Shown here: in pieces, positions 7,167-14,406 of the stretch
How positions within the stretch are numbered: position 1 is the stretch's first letter
How the letters are laid out: each line of letters begins with the position of its first letter
Assembly: GCA_002342365.1 (NCBI GenBank)
Contig: DDPV01000012.1
Span: 27,432 to 43,004, forward strand
Source of the DNA: Burkholderiales bacterium UBA2459
GTDB lineage: Bacteria > Pseudomonadota > Gammaproteobacteria > Burkholderiales > Burkholderiaceae_E
Length of the DNA: 15,573 nt
Direction of reading: 5' to 3'
Made by a program: the position numbers and the translations under genes
Notes under the pieces: model-generated
What the model was told of the DNA's origin: nothing
The model's input: the letters and a program-made list of their open reading frames with translations, nothing else
The model's database searches: none

Positions 7167-7181
7167 ACGCATACAATGCGT
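7167..7181 (+). repeat. Perfect 6-bp inverted repeat upstream of nuoA
   Basis: ACGCAT (7167-7172) and ATGCGT (7176-7181) form a perfect inverted repeat around ACA. It starts 14 bases after the tRNA and ends 26 bases before nuoA. A -10-like TACAAT (7172-7177, five of six consensus matches) lies within it, but there is no recognisable -35 at 16-18 bases. It may be an RNA hairpin at a processing junction or an operator-like palindrome. Confidence 0.35.
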
Positions 7182-7207
7182 TGCACAACAGGGAAGAAGC
7201 GTCATTC

Positions 7208-7567
7208 ATGGACTTGAGCCAATATTTGCCGGTCATCTTGTTTATCCTGGTCGGTTCGCTTGTGGGCATTGGCCCGATCGTGCTCGGTAAGTTGCTTGGC
7301 CCCTCGCGTCCTAACGCCGCCAAATTGTCGCCCTATGAATGTGGCTTTGATGCCTTTGAAGACGCGCGCATCAAGTTTGACGTGCGTTACTACCTGGTGG
7401 CGATCCTCTTTATTTTGTTTGATTTGGAAATCGCCTTTCTTTTTCCCTGGGCTGCGGCTTACCGGGAAATTGGGGTGGTGGGTTTTTGGTCGGTGATGAT
7501 TTTTCTCGGTATTTTGGTCGTCGGGTTTATCTACGAATGGAAAAAGGGCGCACTCGACTGGGATTGA
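7208..7567 (+). CDS. nuoA: NADH-quinone oxidoreductase subunit A
   Basis: This is a small membrane subunit of complex I, at the junction between the quinone-binding peripheral arm and the proton-pumping arm. It has 119 residues with three membrane helices (about 6-28, 62-82 and 88-109). The long first loop contains the conserved PYECGFD (42-48, with C45). The second helix carries the signature YYLVAILFILFDLEIAFLFP, including the acidic residues D72 and E74. ATG 7208 is chosen over an in-frame TTG at 7181 because the family begins just before the first helix and GGAAGAAG at 7192-7199 is 8 bases upstream. It is the first gene of the nuo operon; a transcript may also arrive from tpiA-secG-tRNA. 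Confidence 0.97.
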   Translation: MDLSQYLPVILFILVGSLVGIGPIVLGKLLGPSRPNAAKLSPYECGFDAFEDARIKFDVRYYLVAILFILFDLEIAFLFPWAAAYREIGVVGFWSVMIFLGILVVGFIYEWKKGALDWD

Positions 7568-7589
7568 GTGACGTCCTGGCTATCAGGGA

Positions 7590-7610
7590 GGTCGGCCTTC
7601 GGCGCTGACC
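7590..7610 (+). repeat. Hairpin in the nuoA-nuoB gap
   Basis: GGTCGGC (7590-7596) pairs with GCTGACC (7604-7610), seven pairs with one G-T, around CTTCGGC. No T run follows, so it is not a rho-independent terminator. It sits in the 79-base gap between nuoA and nuoB and could affect transcript stability or relative expression. An alternative inner GCC/GGC pairing is also possible. Confidence 0.3.
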
Positions 7611-7646
7611 ATGCAACAACATGGGTTTTCAAAAAGGTAGGTCGCC

Positions 7647-8123
7647 ATGGGCATAGACGGCGCGCTGAGCGAAGGTTTTGTCACAACCCAACTGGATAAG
7701 GTCATCAACTGGACGCGGACCGGCTCAATGTGGCCGATGACCTTTGGCTTGGCCTGTTGCGCGGTTGAAATGATGCATGCAGCCGCATCGCGCTACGACA
7801 TGGACCGTTTTGGCGTGATGTTCCGCGCCAGTCCCCGTCAGTCTGACGTGATGATTGTTGCAGGCACCTTGTGCAACAAGATGGCACCGGCCTTGCGAAA
7901 GGTTTACGACCAGATGGCCGAGCCCCGCTGGGTGATTTCAATGGGTTCATGCGCCAACGGTGGTGGCTACTACCACTACTCGTACTCGGTCGTTCGCGGT
8001 TGCGATCGCATCGTACCTGTCGATGTCTATGTCCCCGGATGTCCGCCCACAGCAGAGGCCTTGCTCTACGGCGTGATCCAGTTGCAAAACAAGATCCGGC
8101 GTACCCACACCATCGCACGCTAA
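7647..8123 (+). CDS. nuoB: NADH-quinone oxidoreductase subunit B
   Basis: NuoB carries the terminal [4Fe-4S] cluster N2, which passes electrons to quinone at the interface with NuoD. It has 158 residues, the normal length. The N2 ligands are present: the adjacent pair C37 and C38 in FGLACCAVEMM, C102 in MGSCANGGGYY, and C132 in VPGCPPT. The quinone-side segment FGVMFRASPRQ (55-65) is intact. ATG 7647 is supported by AAGG at 7634-7637, 9 bases upstream, within the purine-rich AAGGTAGG. The gap of 79 bases after nuoA is the longest in the window apart from the sigma-ilvI region. Confidence 0.98.
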   Translation: MGIDGALSEGFVTTQLDKVINWTRTGSMWPMTFGLACCAVEMMHAAASRYDMDRFGVMFRASPRQSDVMIVAGTLCNKMAPALRKVYDQMAEPRWVISMGSCANGGGYYHYSYSVVRGCDRIVPVDVYVPGCPPTAEALLYGVIQLQNKIRRTHTIAR

Positions 8124-8150
8124 GCGCAACAGCACAAGGCCGAAACCCGC

Positions 8151-8756
8151 ATGAGTAGCCCTTCCTTAGACGCATTAAAGTCCAGACTCGAATTGATCTT
8201 TGAGGGACGCCTGCGCGGGTTGCTGCTTGAGCGGGGTGAAATAACGATCACGGTGGCTGCTACTGAATTGTTGTCGATTGCAGCAAGCCTGCGCGATGAC
8301 CCGGAGCTCGGCTTCGATACCCTGATCGATTTGTGTGGCGTCGATTACATGAACTTTGCCAACCTGCCGCACGAGGGTTTGCGTTTTGCAGTGGTCAGCC
8401 ATCTGCTTTCGGTGCGTAACAATCATCGTTTACGGTTGAAGGTCTTTGCAGCCGACGACGATTTTCCCCTTGTTCCCACGCTCACCGCGATCTGGCCGGC
8501 AGCCTCCTGGTACGAGCGCGAGGCCTTTGATCTCTACGGCATCGTGTTTGAAGGCCACAACGATTTGCGCCGCATTCTCACCGATTACGGTTTTGTCGGA
8601 CATCCCTTCAGGAAGGATTTCCCGGTTTCAGGCTATGTTGAAATGCGCTACGACCCTGAGCAGCAGCGGGTGATTTATCAGCCCGTGTCGATTGAGCCGC
8701 GCGAAAACGTGCCGCGCGTGGTGCGTGAAGATGGCTACGGCGTGGCCAGGAGTTGA
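8151..8756 (+). CDS. nuoC: NADH-quinone oxidoreductase subunit C
   Basis: NuoC is a peripheral-arm subunit without cofactors that packs against NuoD and helps shape the connecting module. It has 201 residues, as expected where NuoC and NuoD are separate proteins rather than the fused NuoCD of enterobacteria. The family signature is ASWYEREAFDLYGIVFEGH (118-136) followed by NDLRRILTDYGF (137-148) and HPFRKDFP (151-158). The N-terminal half is variable, as usual. A modest ribosome-binding site, AAGG at 8136-8139, lies 11 bases before the ATG. The stop is separated from nuoD by only 2 bases. Confidence 0.97.
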   Translation: MSSPSLDALKSRLELIFEGRLRGLLLERGEITITVAATELLSIAASLRDDPELGFDTLIDLCGVDYMNFANLPHEGLRFAVVSHLLSVRNNHRLRLKVFAADDDFPLVPTLTAIWPAASWYEREAFDLYGIVFEGHNDLRRILTDYGFVGHPFRKDFPVSGYVEMRYDPEQQRVIYQPVSIEPRENVPRVVREDGYGVARS

Positions 8757-8758
8757 CG

Positions 8759-10012
8759 ATGGCCGATATCAAGAATTACACGCTTAACTTCGGGCCCCAG
8801 CATCCTGCTGCGCACGGGGTATTGCGACTCGTGCTTGAACTCGACGGTGAGGTTGTCCAACGCGCCGACCCGCACATTGGCTTGTTGCATCGCGCCACTG
8901 AAAAACTTGCTGAAACCCGGACTTATTTGCAAAACGTGCCCTACATGGACCGTCTCGACTACGTGTCGATGATGTGCAACGAGCATGCCTATGTGATGGC
9001 GATTGAAAAGCTGCTCGGTGTTGAAGTGCCCTTGCGTGCCCAGTACATCCGGGTAATGTTTGACGAAGTCACCCGCATCATGAACCACCTCTTGTGGCTG
9101 GGTGCGCATGCGCTTGACGTGGGTGCGATGGCGGTGCTTTTGTATGCTTTTCGCGAGCGCGAAGATTTGATGGATGCCTACGAAGCGGTTTCTGGCGCCC
9201 GGATGCATGCCGCTTACTACCGGCCAGGCGGGGTGTATCGCGATTTGCCGGATCAAATGCCGCAGTATCGCGCCTCAAAAGTGCGCAATGAGTCTGCCAT
9301 CAAGCTGATGAATGAAGCCAGGCAAGGCTCCCTGCTTGATTTTCTCGAAGCCTTCAGCAACCGTTTTCCGGGTTGCGTTGATGAGTACGAAACCTTGCTT
9401 ACCGATAACAGGATCTGGAAGCAGCGCTTGGTGGGTATCGGTGTTGTGGGACCGGACCGGGCAAAAGCCTTGGGATTCACCGGTCCGATGTTGCGCGGTT
9501 CGGGCATTGCCTGGGACCTGCGTAAAAAGCAACCCTACGAGGTTTATGACCTGGTCGACTTCGATATTCCGGTAGGACGTAATGGCGATTGTTATGATCG
9601 CTATCTCGTTCGAGTGGCCGAAATGCGCCAGTCAAACCGCATCATCAAGCAATGTATTGAATGGCTGCGCAACCATCCTGGACCGGTGATGAGTGGTAAC
9701 CGTAAAGTTGCCCCGCCGACCCGTGTGGACATGAAGTCCAACATGGAAGACCTGATCCATCACTTCAAATTGTTCACCGAAGGCATGCATGTGCCCCCGG
9801 GCGAGGTCTACGCTGCGATCGAACATCCCAAAGGTGAGTTTGGCGTGTTTATCGTGTCTGACGGTGCGAACAAGCCCTTCCGCGTCAAATTGCGCGCCCC
9901 GGGATTTGCCCACTTGCAGGCGCTCGACGAGATGTCACGCGGCCATATGATTGCCGATGTGGTCACACTCATCGGAACGCAGGACATCGTGTTTGGAGAG
10001 ATCGACCGATGA
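8759..10012 (+). CDS. nuoD: NADH-quinone oxidoreductase subunit D
   Basis: NuoD is the 49-kDa-type subunit, evolutionarily related to the large subunit of NiFe hydrogenases, and forms much of the quinone headgroup site with NuoB. It has 417 residues. The N-terminal loop GPQHPAAHG (12-20) contains H19, and Y68 lies in DRLDYVSM. By spacing these correspond to the quinone-binding His38 and Tyr87 of Thermus Nqo4, 49 residues apart in both. Other intact segments are RIMNHLLWLGAHALD and RGSGIAWDLR, and the C-terminus ends VFGEIDR, as in most of the family. ATG 8759 is chosen over an in-frame TTG at 8753 because AGGAG at 8748-8752 is 6 bases upstream. The stop overlaps the nuoE start as ATGA. Confidence 0.98.
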   Translation: MADIKNYTLNFGPQHPAAHGVLRLVLELDGEVVQRADPHIGLLHRATEKLAETRTYLQNVPYMDRLDYVSMMCNEHAYVMAIEKLLGVEVPLRAQYIRVMFDEVTRIMNHLLWLGAHALDVGAMAVLLYAFREREDLMDAYEAVSGARMHAAYYRPGGVYRDLPDQMPQYRASKVRNESAIKLMNEARQGSLLDFLEAFSNRFPGCVDEYETLLTDNRIWKQRLVGIGVVGPDRAKALGFTGPMLRGSGIAWDLRKKQPYEVYDLVDFDIPVGRNGDCYDRYLVRVAEMRQSNRIIKQCIEWLRNHPGPVMSGNRKVAPPTRVDMKSNMEDLIHHFKLFTEGMHVPPGEVYAAIEHPKGEFGVFIVSDGANKPFRVKLRAPGFAHLQALDEMSRGHMIADVVTLIGTQDIVFGEIDR

Positions 10013-10554
10013 GTGCGGAGCAGAGCATCCAGACGTCAGCGTCGGACGCGCGGGCCAAGCGTTATCGCTTAAGCGCCGACGCGAAAGCTCGCATTGAAAG
10101 AGAGCTTGCCAAGTATCCTTCGGATCAGCGTCAGTCGGCGGTGATGTCTGCTTTGACGATTTGCCAAGATGAGCATGGTTGGGTCAGTTCATGCGTGATC
10201 GAAGAAGTTGCCGAGTACCTTGGCATGGCACCGATTGCGGTTCAGGAAGTTGCAACGTTCTATAATATGTATAACACCGAGCCGATTGGTCGCTTCAAGC
10301 TTGGCGTTTGCACAAACCTGCCATGCCAGCTGCGAGACGGGAAAAAAGCGGCGGAATTTTTAAAGTCCCGGCTTGGCATTGACTTTAACGAAACCACAGC
10401 AGATGGGATGTTCACGCTCCGTGAGCTGGAATGTCTCGGTGCTTGCGCCGATGCGCCGGTGATGTTGGTCAACAACAAGCGGATGTGTAGTTTCATGGAT
10501 GCGCAAAAACTCGATGCTTTAATTGCCGAGTTGCGCGCCGCTGCGAAGGAGTGA
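10009..10554 (+). CDS. nuoE: NADH-quinone oxidoreductase subunit E
   Basis: NuoE is a thioredoxin-like [2Fe-2S] subunit (cluster N1a) of the NADH-oxidising module, partnered with NuoF. It has 181 residues. Cluster ligands are C101 and C106 (CTNLPC) and C142 and C146 (CLGAC), with canonical spacing. A helical N-terminal domain precedes them, containing YPSDQRQSAVMSAL and EVATFYNMY (80-88). The first 20 residues are polar and probably disordered. The ATG overlaps the nuoD stop by 4 bases, with GGAGAG at 9995-10000, 8 bases upstream, so translation is probably coupled. The spacing to nuoF is 4 bases. Confidence 0.97.
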   Translation: MSAEQSIQTSASDARAKRYRLSADAKARIERELAKYPSDQRQSAVMSALTICQDEHGWVSSCVIEEVAEYLGMAPIAVQEVATFYNMYNTEPIGRFKLGVCTNLPCQLRDGKKAAEFLKSRLGIDFNETTADGMFTLRELECLGACADAPVMLVNNKRMCSFMDAQKLDALIAELRAAAKE

Positions 10555-10558
10555 TGCG

Positions 10559-11905
10559 ATGGGAGCCAATGACGCTGCTGCTGTGATCCCTGTGTCAACA
10601 CAGCAGGAGACTTGTTTTCACGGCCGGCATATCAATCCGCTGATTCTGGCGGGCCTGCATTCGGCTGATGCCTGGCAGCTCAAAGATTACGAAGCGCGCG
10701 AAGGCTACCAGGCACTGCGCAAAATTCTGCTTGAGGGCATCACGCCCGAGCAGGTGATCGCAGAACTGAAGACTGCTGTGTTGAGAGGTCGCGGCGGTGC
10801 AGGCTTTCCCACGGGTTTGAAATGGAGCTTCATGCCAAGGCAGTTTCCTGGGCAGAAGTATCTGGTTTGCAACTCGGACGAGGGCGAGCCAGGTACCTTC
10901 AAAGATCGCGACATTCTTCGATATAATCCGCATATCGTTATTGAAGGCATGATCATTGGCGCCTACGCGATGGGCATCAGCGTCGGTTACAACTACATCC
11001 ACGGTGAGATCTTCGAGGTTTACGAGCGTTTCGAGGAGGCACTCGAGCAGGCGCGAGCTGCCGGTTATCTCGGTGATCGGATCCTCGGCAGTAATTTCTC
11101 GTTTCAGTTGCATGCGCACCATGGTTATGGCGCTTATATTTGTGGTGAGGAAACCGGCCTACTCGAGTCGCTCGAGGGCAAAAAGGGGCAGCCGCGCTTT
11201 AAGCCACCTTTCCCTGCCAGTTTCGGGCTTTACGGCAAGCCCACCACCATCAACAACACCGAGACTTTTGCCGCGGTCCCATGGATCATCCGCAACGGCG
11301 GTCAGGCCTTTTTGGAAGCTGGCAAACCCAATAACGGCGGAACCAAAATTTTTTCAGTCAGCGGTGATGTGAATCGTCCCGGTAATTTTGAGGTGCCGCT
11401 TGGCACGCCCTTTGCCAAGCTGCTTGAACTTGCAGGCGGCGTGCGTGAGGGTCGCAAGTTGAAAGCGGTGATTCCGGGTGGATCGTCGATGCCGGTCTTG
11501 CCTGCCGAGATCATGATGGCGACTGATATGGATTATGACTCGATCGCCAAAGCCGGATCCATGTTGGGGTCGGGTGCGGTGATTGTGATGGACGACACCC
11601 GGTGCATGGTGAGAAGTTTGCTCAGACTTTCTTATTTCTATTACGAAGAGTCCTGTGGCCAGTGCACACCCTGCCGGGAGGGAACCGGCTGGCTGTACCG
11701 CATGGTGAACCGGATCGAACACGGGCAGGGCCGAAGTGAAGATTTGAGCATGCTGAACTCGGTCGCCGACAACATCCAGGGCCGCACGATTTGTGCTCTA
11801 GGCGATGCAGCCGCGATGCCGGTTCGAGCCTTTCTTAAGCATTACATGAACGAATTCGAGTATCACATTCAACACAAGACCTGTATGGTGCCGGCCTATG
11901 TCTGA
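10559..11905 (+). CDS. nuoF: NADH-quinone oxidoreductase subunit F
   Basis: NuoF binds NADH and FMN and carries [4Fe-4S] cluster N3; it is where electrons enter complex I. It has 448 residues. Landmarks are the glycine-rich RGRGGAGFPTGLKW (77-90), NSDEGEPGTFKDRD (105-118), GAYICGEET (191-199) with the following LLESLEG, and the N3 ligands C366, C369 and C372 (SCGQCTPC) plus C412 (TICALGD). The residue after GEET is glycine rather than the alanine I recall in most homologues. ATG 10559 is supported by GAAGGAG at 10545-10551, 7 bases upstream and overlapping the nuoE 3' end. An in-frame TTG upstream (10523) is rejected. A strong hairpin overlaps the stop codon. Confidence 0.98.
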   Translation: MGANDAAAVIPVSTQQETCFHGRHINPLILAGLHSADAWQLKDYEAREGYQALRKILLEGITPEQVIAELKTAVLRGRGGAGFPTGLKWSFMPRQFPGQKYLVCNSDEGEPGTFKDRDILRYNPHIVIEGMIIGAYAMGISVGYNYIHGEIFEVYERFEEALEQARAAGYLGDRILGSNFSFQLHAHHGYGAYICGEETGLLESLEGKKGQPRFKPPFPASFGLYGKPTTINNTETFAAVPWIIRNGGQAFLEAGKPNNGGTKIFSVSGDVNRPGNFEVPLGTPFAKLLELAGGVREGRKLKAVIPGGSSMPVLPAEIMMATDMDYDSIAKAGSMLGSGAVIVMDDTRCMVRSLLRLSYFYYEESCGQCTPCREGTGWLYRMVNRIEHGQGRSEDLSMLNSVADNIQGRTICALGDAAAMPVRAFLKHYMNEFEYHIQHKTCMVPAYV

Positions 11906-11929
11906 CTGGAATCAAGCGATTCCGGTCAG
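11902..11929 (+). repeat. Strong hairpin at the nuoF stop and nuoF-nuoG gap
   Basis: Bases 11902-11913 (CTGACTGGAATC) pair with 11918-11929 (GATTCCGGTCAG) around the tetraloop AAGC. This gives twelve consecutive pairs, eleven Watson-Crick and one G-U in RNA. The left arm includes the nuoF TGA (11903-11905). No T run follows, so an intrinsic terminator is unlikely. The nuoG start is 32 bases beyond. A role in transcript stability, processing or translation termination is possible but inferred. Confidence 0.6.
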
Positions 11930-11961
11930 CAGGCTCAAAGGACTCACAAGGGAAGGCCGTG

Positions 11962-14406
11962 ATGGTAGAAGTTGAAATCGATGGTCAGAAGGTCGAAGTG
12001 CCTCCCGGCAGTATGGTGCTGCAGGCAGCGACGAAGCTTGGCATTTACATTCCACATTTCTGCTACCACAAAAAGCTTTCGATTGCGGCCAACTGCCGCA
12101 TGTGCCTTGTTGACGTTGAAAAAGCACCCAAGGCCTTGCCCTCCTGCGCAACACCGGTTGCGCCTGGCATGAAGATCGCCACTGCCAGTGAGAAGGCCAA
12201 GAAAGCACAGCAGGCGGTGATGGAGTTTTTGCTGATCAACCATCCGCTGGATTGCCCGATTTGTGACCAGGGCGGCGAGTGCCAGTTGCAGGATCTGGCG
12301 GTTGGCTACGGTGGATCAGGGTCACGCTACCGCGAAGAAAAGCGCGTTGTCTTTCATAAAAGCATCGGCCCTTTGATCTCTGCTGAAGAGATGAGCCGCT
12401 GTATCCACTGCACGCGCTGTGTTCGCTTTGGCCAGGAAGTCGCCGGTGTGATGGAACTTGGTATGAACCATCGCGGTCAGCACTCGGAAATCACGAGTTT
12501 TCTCGGCCGCTCGATCGACTCTGAGCTCTCGGGCAACATGATCGATCTGTGCCCGGTCGGCGCACTCACCTCCAAACCCTTTCGCTATGCAGCAAGGACC
12601 TGGGAATTGTCGCGTCGCCGTTCGATTGCGATGCACGATGCGCTTGGCTCCAACGTTGTGATGCAAATCAAGCATGACAAGGTCTTGCGTGTTGTCCCTT
12701 TAGAAAATGAAGCGATCAACGAGTGCTGGCTTTCTGACCGTGATCGCTTTTCTTACGAGGGGCTCAACAGCGCTGATCGGCTGACGGTGCCGATGATCAA
12801 ACGCGACGCTGTCTGGCATGAGGTCGATTGGGCAACCGCCCTGAGCTACGCTGCGCATGCGCTTGAAGGCGTGAAGGCGCAACACGGTGCGCAACATATT
12901 GCTGTGCTCGCGTCGGCCAACAGTTCGATGGAAGAGCAGTTTTTGCTGTCGGCTATTGCCCAAGGGCTTGGCGGTGCGAGCATTGACAGCCGCTTGCGGC
13001 AAATTGACTTTTTTGCAGATGCCGGTCTGAGCGGAGCGCCTTGGCTGGGTATGGCGATTGAAGACATCAACCGCTTGCAGCGCTTGTTTCTGATCGGCAG
13101 TTTTCTTCGAAAAGATCATCCTTTGTTGTCTGCGAGGGTGCGTGCTGCCGTCAAAAACGGCCTGGCATTATCGAGCCTGCATGCCGTCAGCGATGATTTG
13201 TTGATGCCGCTGGCAAATCAGGCAGTGCTTGCGCCATCACAATGGCCGGCACTTTTGGCGCTTGTGCTCAAGCAGCTTCGTAGCCAGCTTGCGCTTGAAG
13301 CAAAGCCCATGCCCTCGGTTGCAGCTGATATGAAGGATTGGGTTGACAGTGTTGTTGCTTTGGCCTCTGCTGAGCAGCTTGCGCTTGCACGATCGATCGC
13401 CCAATCGTTGCAGTCGGGCGAACGCAAGGCGGTCTGGATCGGTTCGGCGGCAAAAAGTCATCCGCACTATGGTCAGATTCATGCGCTTGCGCAGGCGATT
13501 GCCGAGCACTGCGGGGCGAGTCTGGGCGTGCTGGTCGAGTCTGCCAATGCGGTGGGCGCCTGGCAGCTTGGCCTTCAGTCGATTGCCAGCAAACAAGCCA
13601 ACGCCCGGCAGATGATCGATCAGCCGCGAAAGGCCTATTTGCTTTATCAGCAGGAGCCCGAGTTTGATCATGCTGCTGCCGATCAGGCGCTTGCGGCCCT
13701 GGGTACAGCTGAAACCGTGATTGCCATGGGCGCTTATCGCAGCGAGGCTATGCTTGCGTATGCGGATTGCCTGCTGCCGATTGCCAGCTTCACCGAGTCC
13801 TCGGGCACGGTGGTCAATATGGAAGGAAGGCGGCAGTCTTACACTGCGGTCGTCAAGCCGCTGGGGCAAGCAAGGCCCGGATGGAAGGCGCTTCGGGTTC
13901 TTGCAGAGCTTTTGCATATTCCGTCCTTAGCCTTTGAAACGGTTGAAGAAGTTCGTGCAAGTGCTTTTGCGAAAGCCGACGCTTGCGCGCTTAGCAATCA
14001 TTTGCAACATGTCAAGGGTCTGTTTGACGACAATCCGGTGCAGAGCGAGCAGGGCGGACTTGAGCGGCTTGCAGAGGTGCCGATCTACCATGCAGACAGC
14101 ATTGTGCGTCGCGCGCCGGGCCTGCAATCGACAAGCGACGCTCGGTTGCCGCCGCTGCGGATCCATCCGAGCACGCTCGATGCTTTGATGCCTGCCGGGT
14201 TTGCGCAAACCGGTCAGTCGGGGGTCATGGTTGAGGTTTCTGATGGTGAACACAAGCTCGTTCTGCCGGCAAAACCTGATCCTGGTGTTGCGCCGGGTGT
14301 GATGCGGATACCGATGGCTCTTGAGGCCAGCCGCGCCTTGCCCTTGACGCCGCGCAGCCTGCATCTGCGCCTGGTTGGGGCGATTCCTGATGCGAGTGCT
14401 GCGTGA
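11962..14406 (+). CDS. nuoG: NADH-quinone oxidoreductase subunit G
   Basis: NuoG carries electrons along the peripheral arm. The N-terminal ferredoxin-like domain has [2Fe-2S] N1b ligands C34, C45, C48 and C62. The next domain has the His-ligated cluster N5 (H94, C98, C101, C107 in HPLDCPICDQGGEC). Cluster N4 uses C147, C150 and C153 (CIHCTRC) and C197 (DLCPVG). The rest (about 220-700) resembles molybdopterin oxidoreductases but is not expected to bind molybdenum. I see no CxxCxxxC motif for the extra N7 cluster found in some species. The length of 814 residues is within the variable family range; the weakly conserved middle and C-terminus explain the size. ATG 11962 is preferred to the adjacent in-frame GTG (11959) because AAGG at 11953-11956 is better spaced for it. 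The 3' end overlaps nuoH by 4 bases. Confidence 0.97.
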   Translation: MVEVEIDGQKVEVPPGSMVLQAATKLGIYIPHFCYHKKLSIAANCRMCLVDVEKAPKALPSCATPVAPGMKIATASEKAKKAQQAVMEFLLINHPLDCPICDQGGECQLQDLAVGYGGSGSRYREEKRVVFHKSIGPLISAEEMSRCIHCTRCVRFGQEVAGVMELGMNHRGQHSEITSFLGRSIDSELSGNMIDLCPVGALTSKPFRYAARTWELSRRRSIAMHDALGSNVVMQIKHDKVLRVVPLENEAINECWLSDRDRFSYEGLNSADRLTVPMIKRDAVWHEVDWATALSYAAHALEGVKAQHGAQHIAVLASANSSMEEQFLLSAIAQGLGGASIDSRLRQIDFFADAGLSGAPWLGMAIEDINRLQRLFLIGSFLRKDHPLLSARVRAAVKNGLALSSLHAVSDDLLMPLANQAVLAPSQWPALLALVLKQLRSQLALEAKPMPSVAADMKDWVDSVVALASAEQLALARSIAQSLQSGERKAVWIGSAAKSHPHYGQIHALAQAIAEHCGASLGVLVESANAVGAWQLGLQSIASKQANARQMIDQPRKAYLLYQQEPEFDHAAADQALAALGTAETVIAMGAYRSEAMLAYADCLLPIASFTESSGTVVNMEGRRQSYTAVVKPLGQARPGWKALRVLAELLHIPSLAFETVEEVRASAFAKADACALSNHLQHVKGLFDDNPVQSEQGGLERLAEVPIYHADSIVRRAPGLQSTSDARLPPLRIHPSTLDALMPAGFAQTGQSGVMVEVSDGEHKLVLPAKPDPGVAPGVMRIPMALEASRALPLTPRSLHLRLVGAIPDASAA

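Noticed and set aside
11902..11940. nuoF-nuoG hairpin as a rho-independent terminator
   Set aside because: No T run follows the stem, and it lies inside an operon whose products are all needed in one complex.
13237..13917. Minus-strand open frame of 226 codons within nuoG
   Set aside because: It is antisense to the molybdopterin-like region of nuoG and its translation has no family resemblance; it is a shadow of the codon bias of the real gene.
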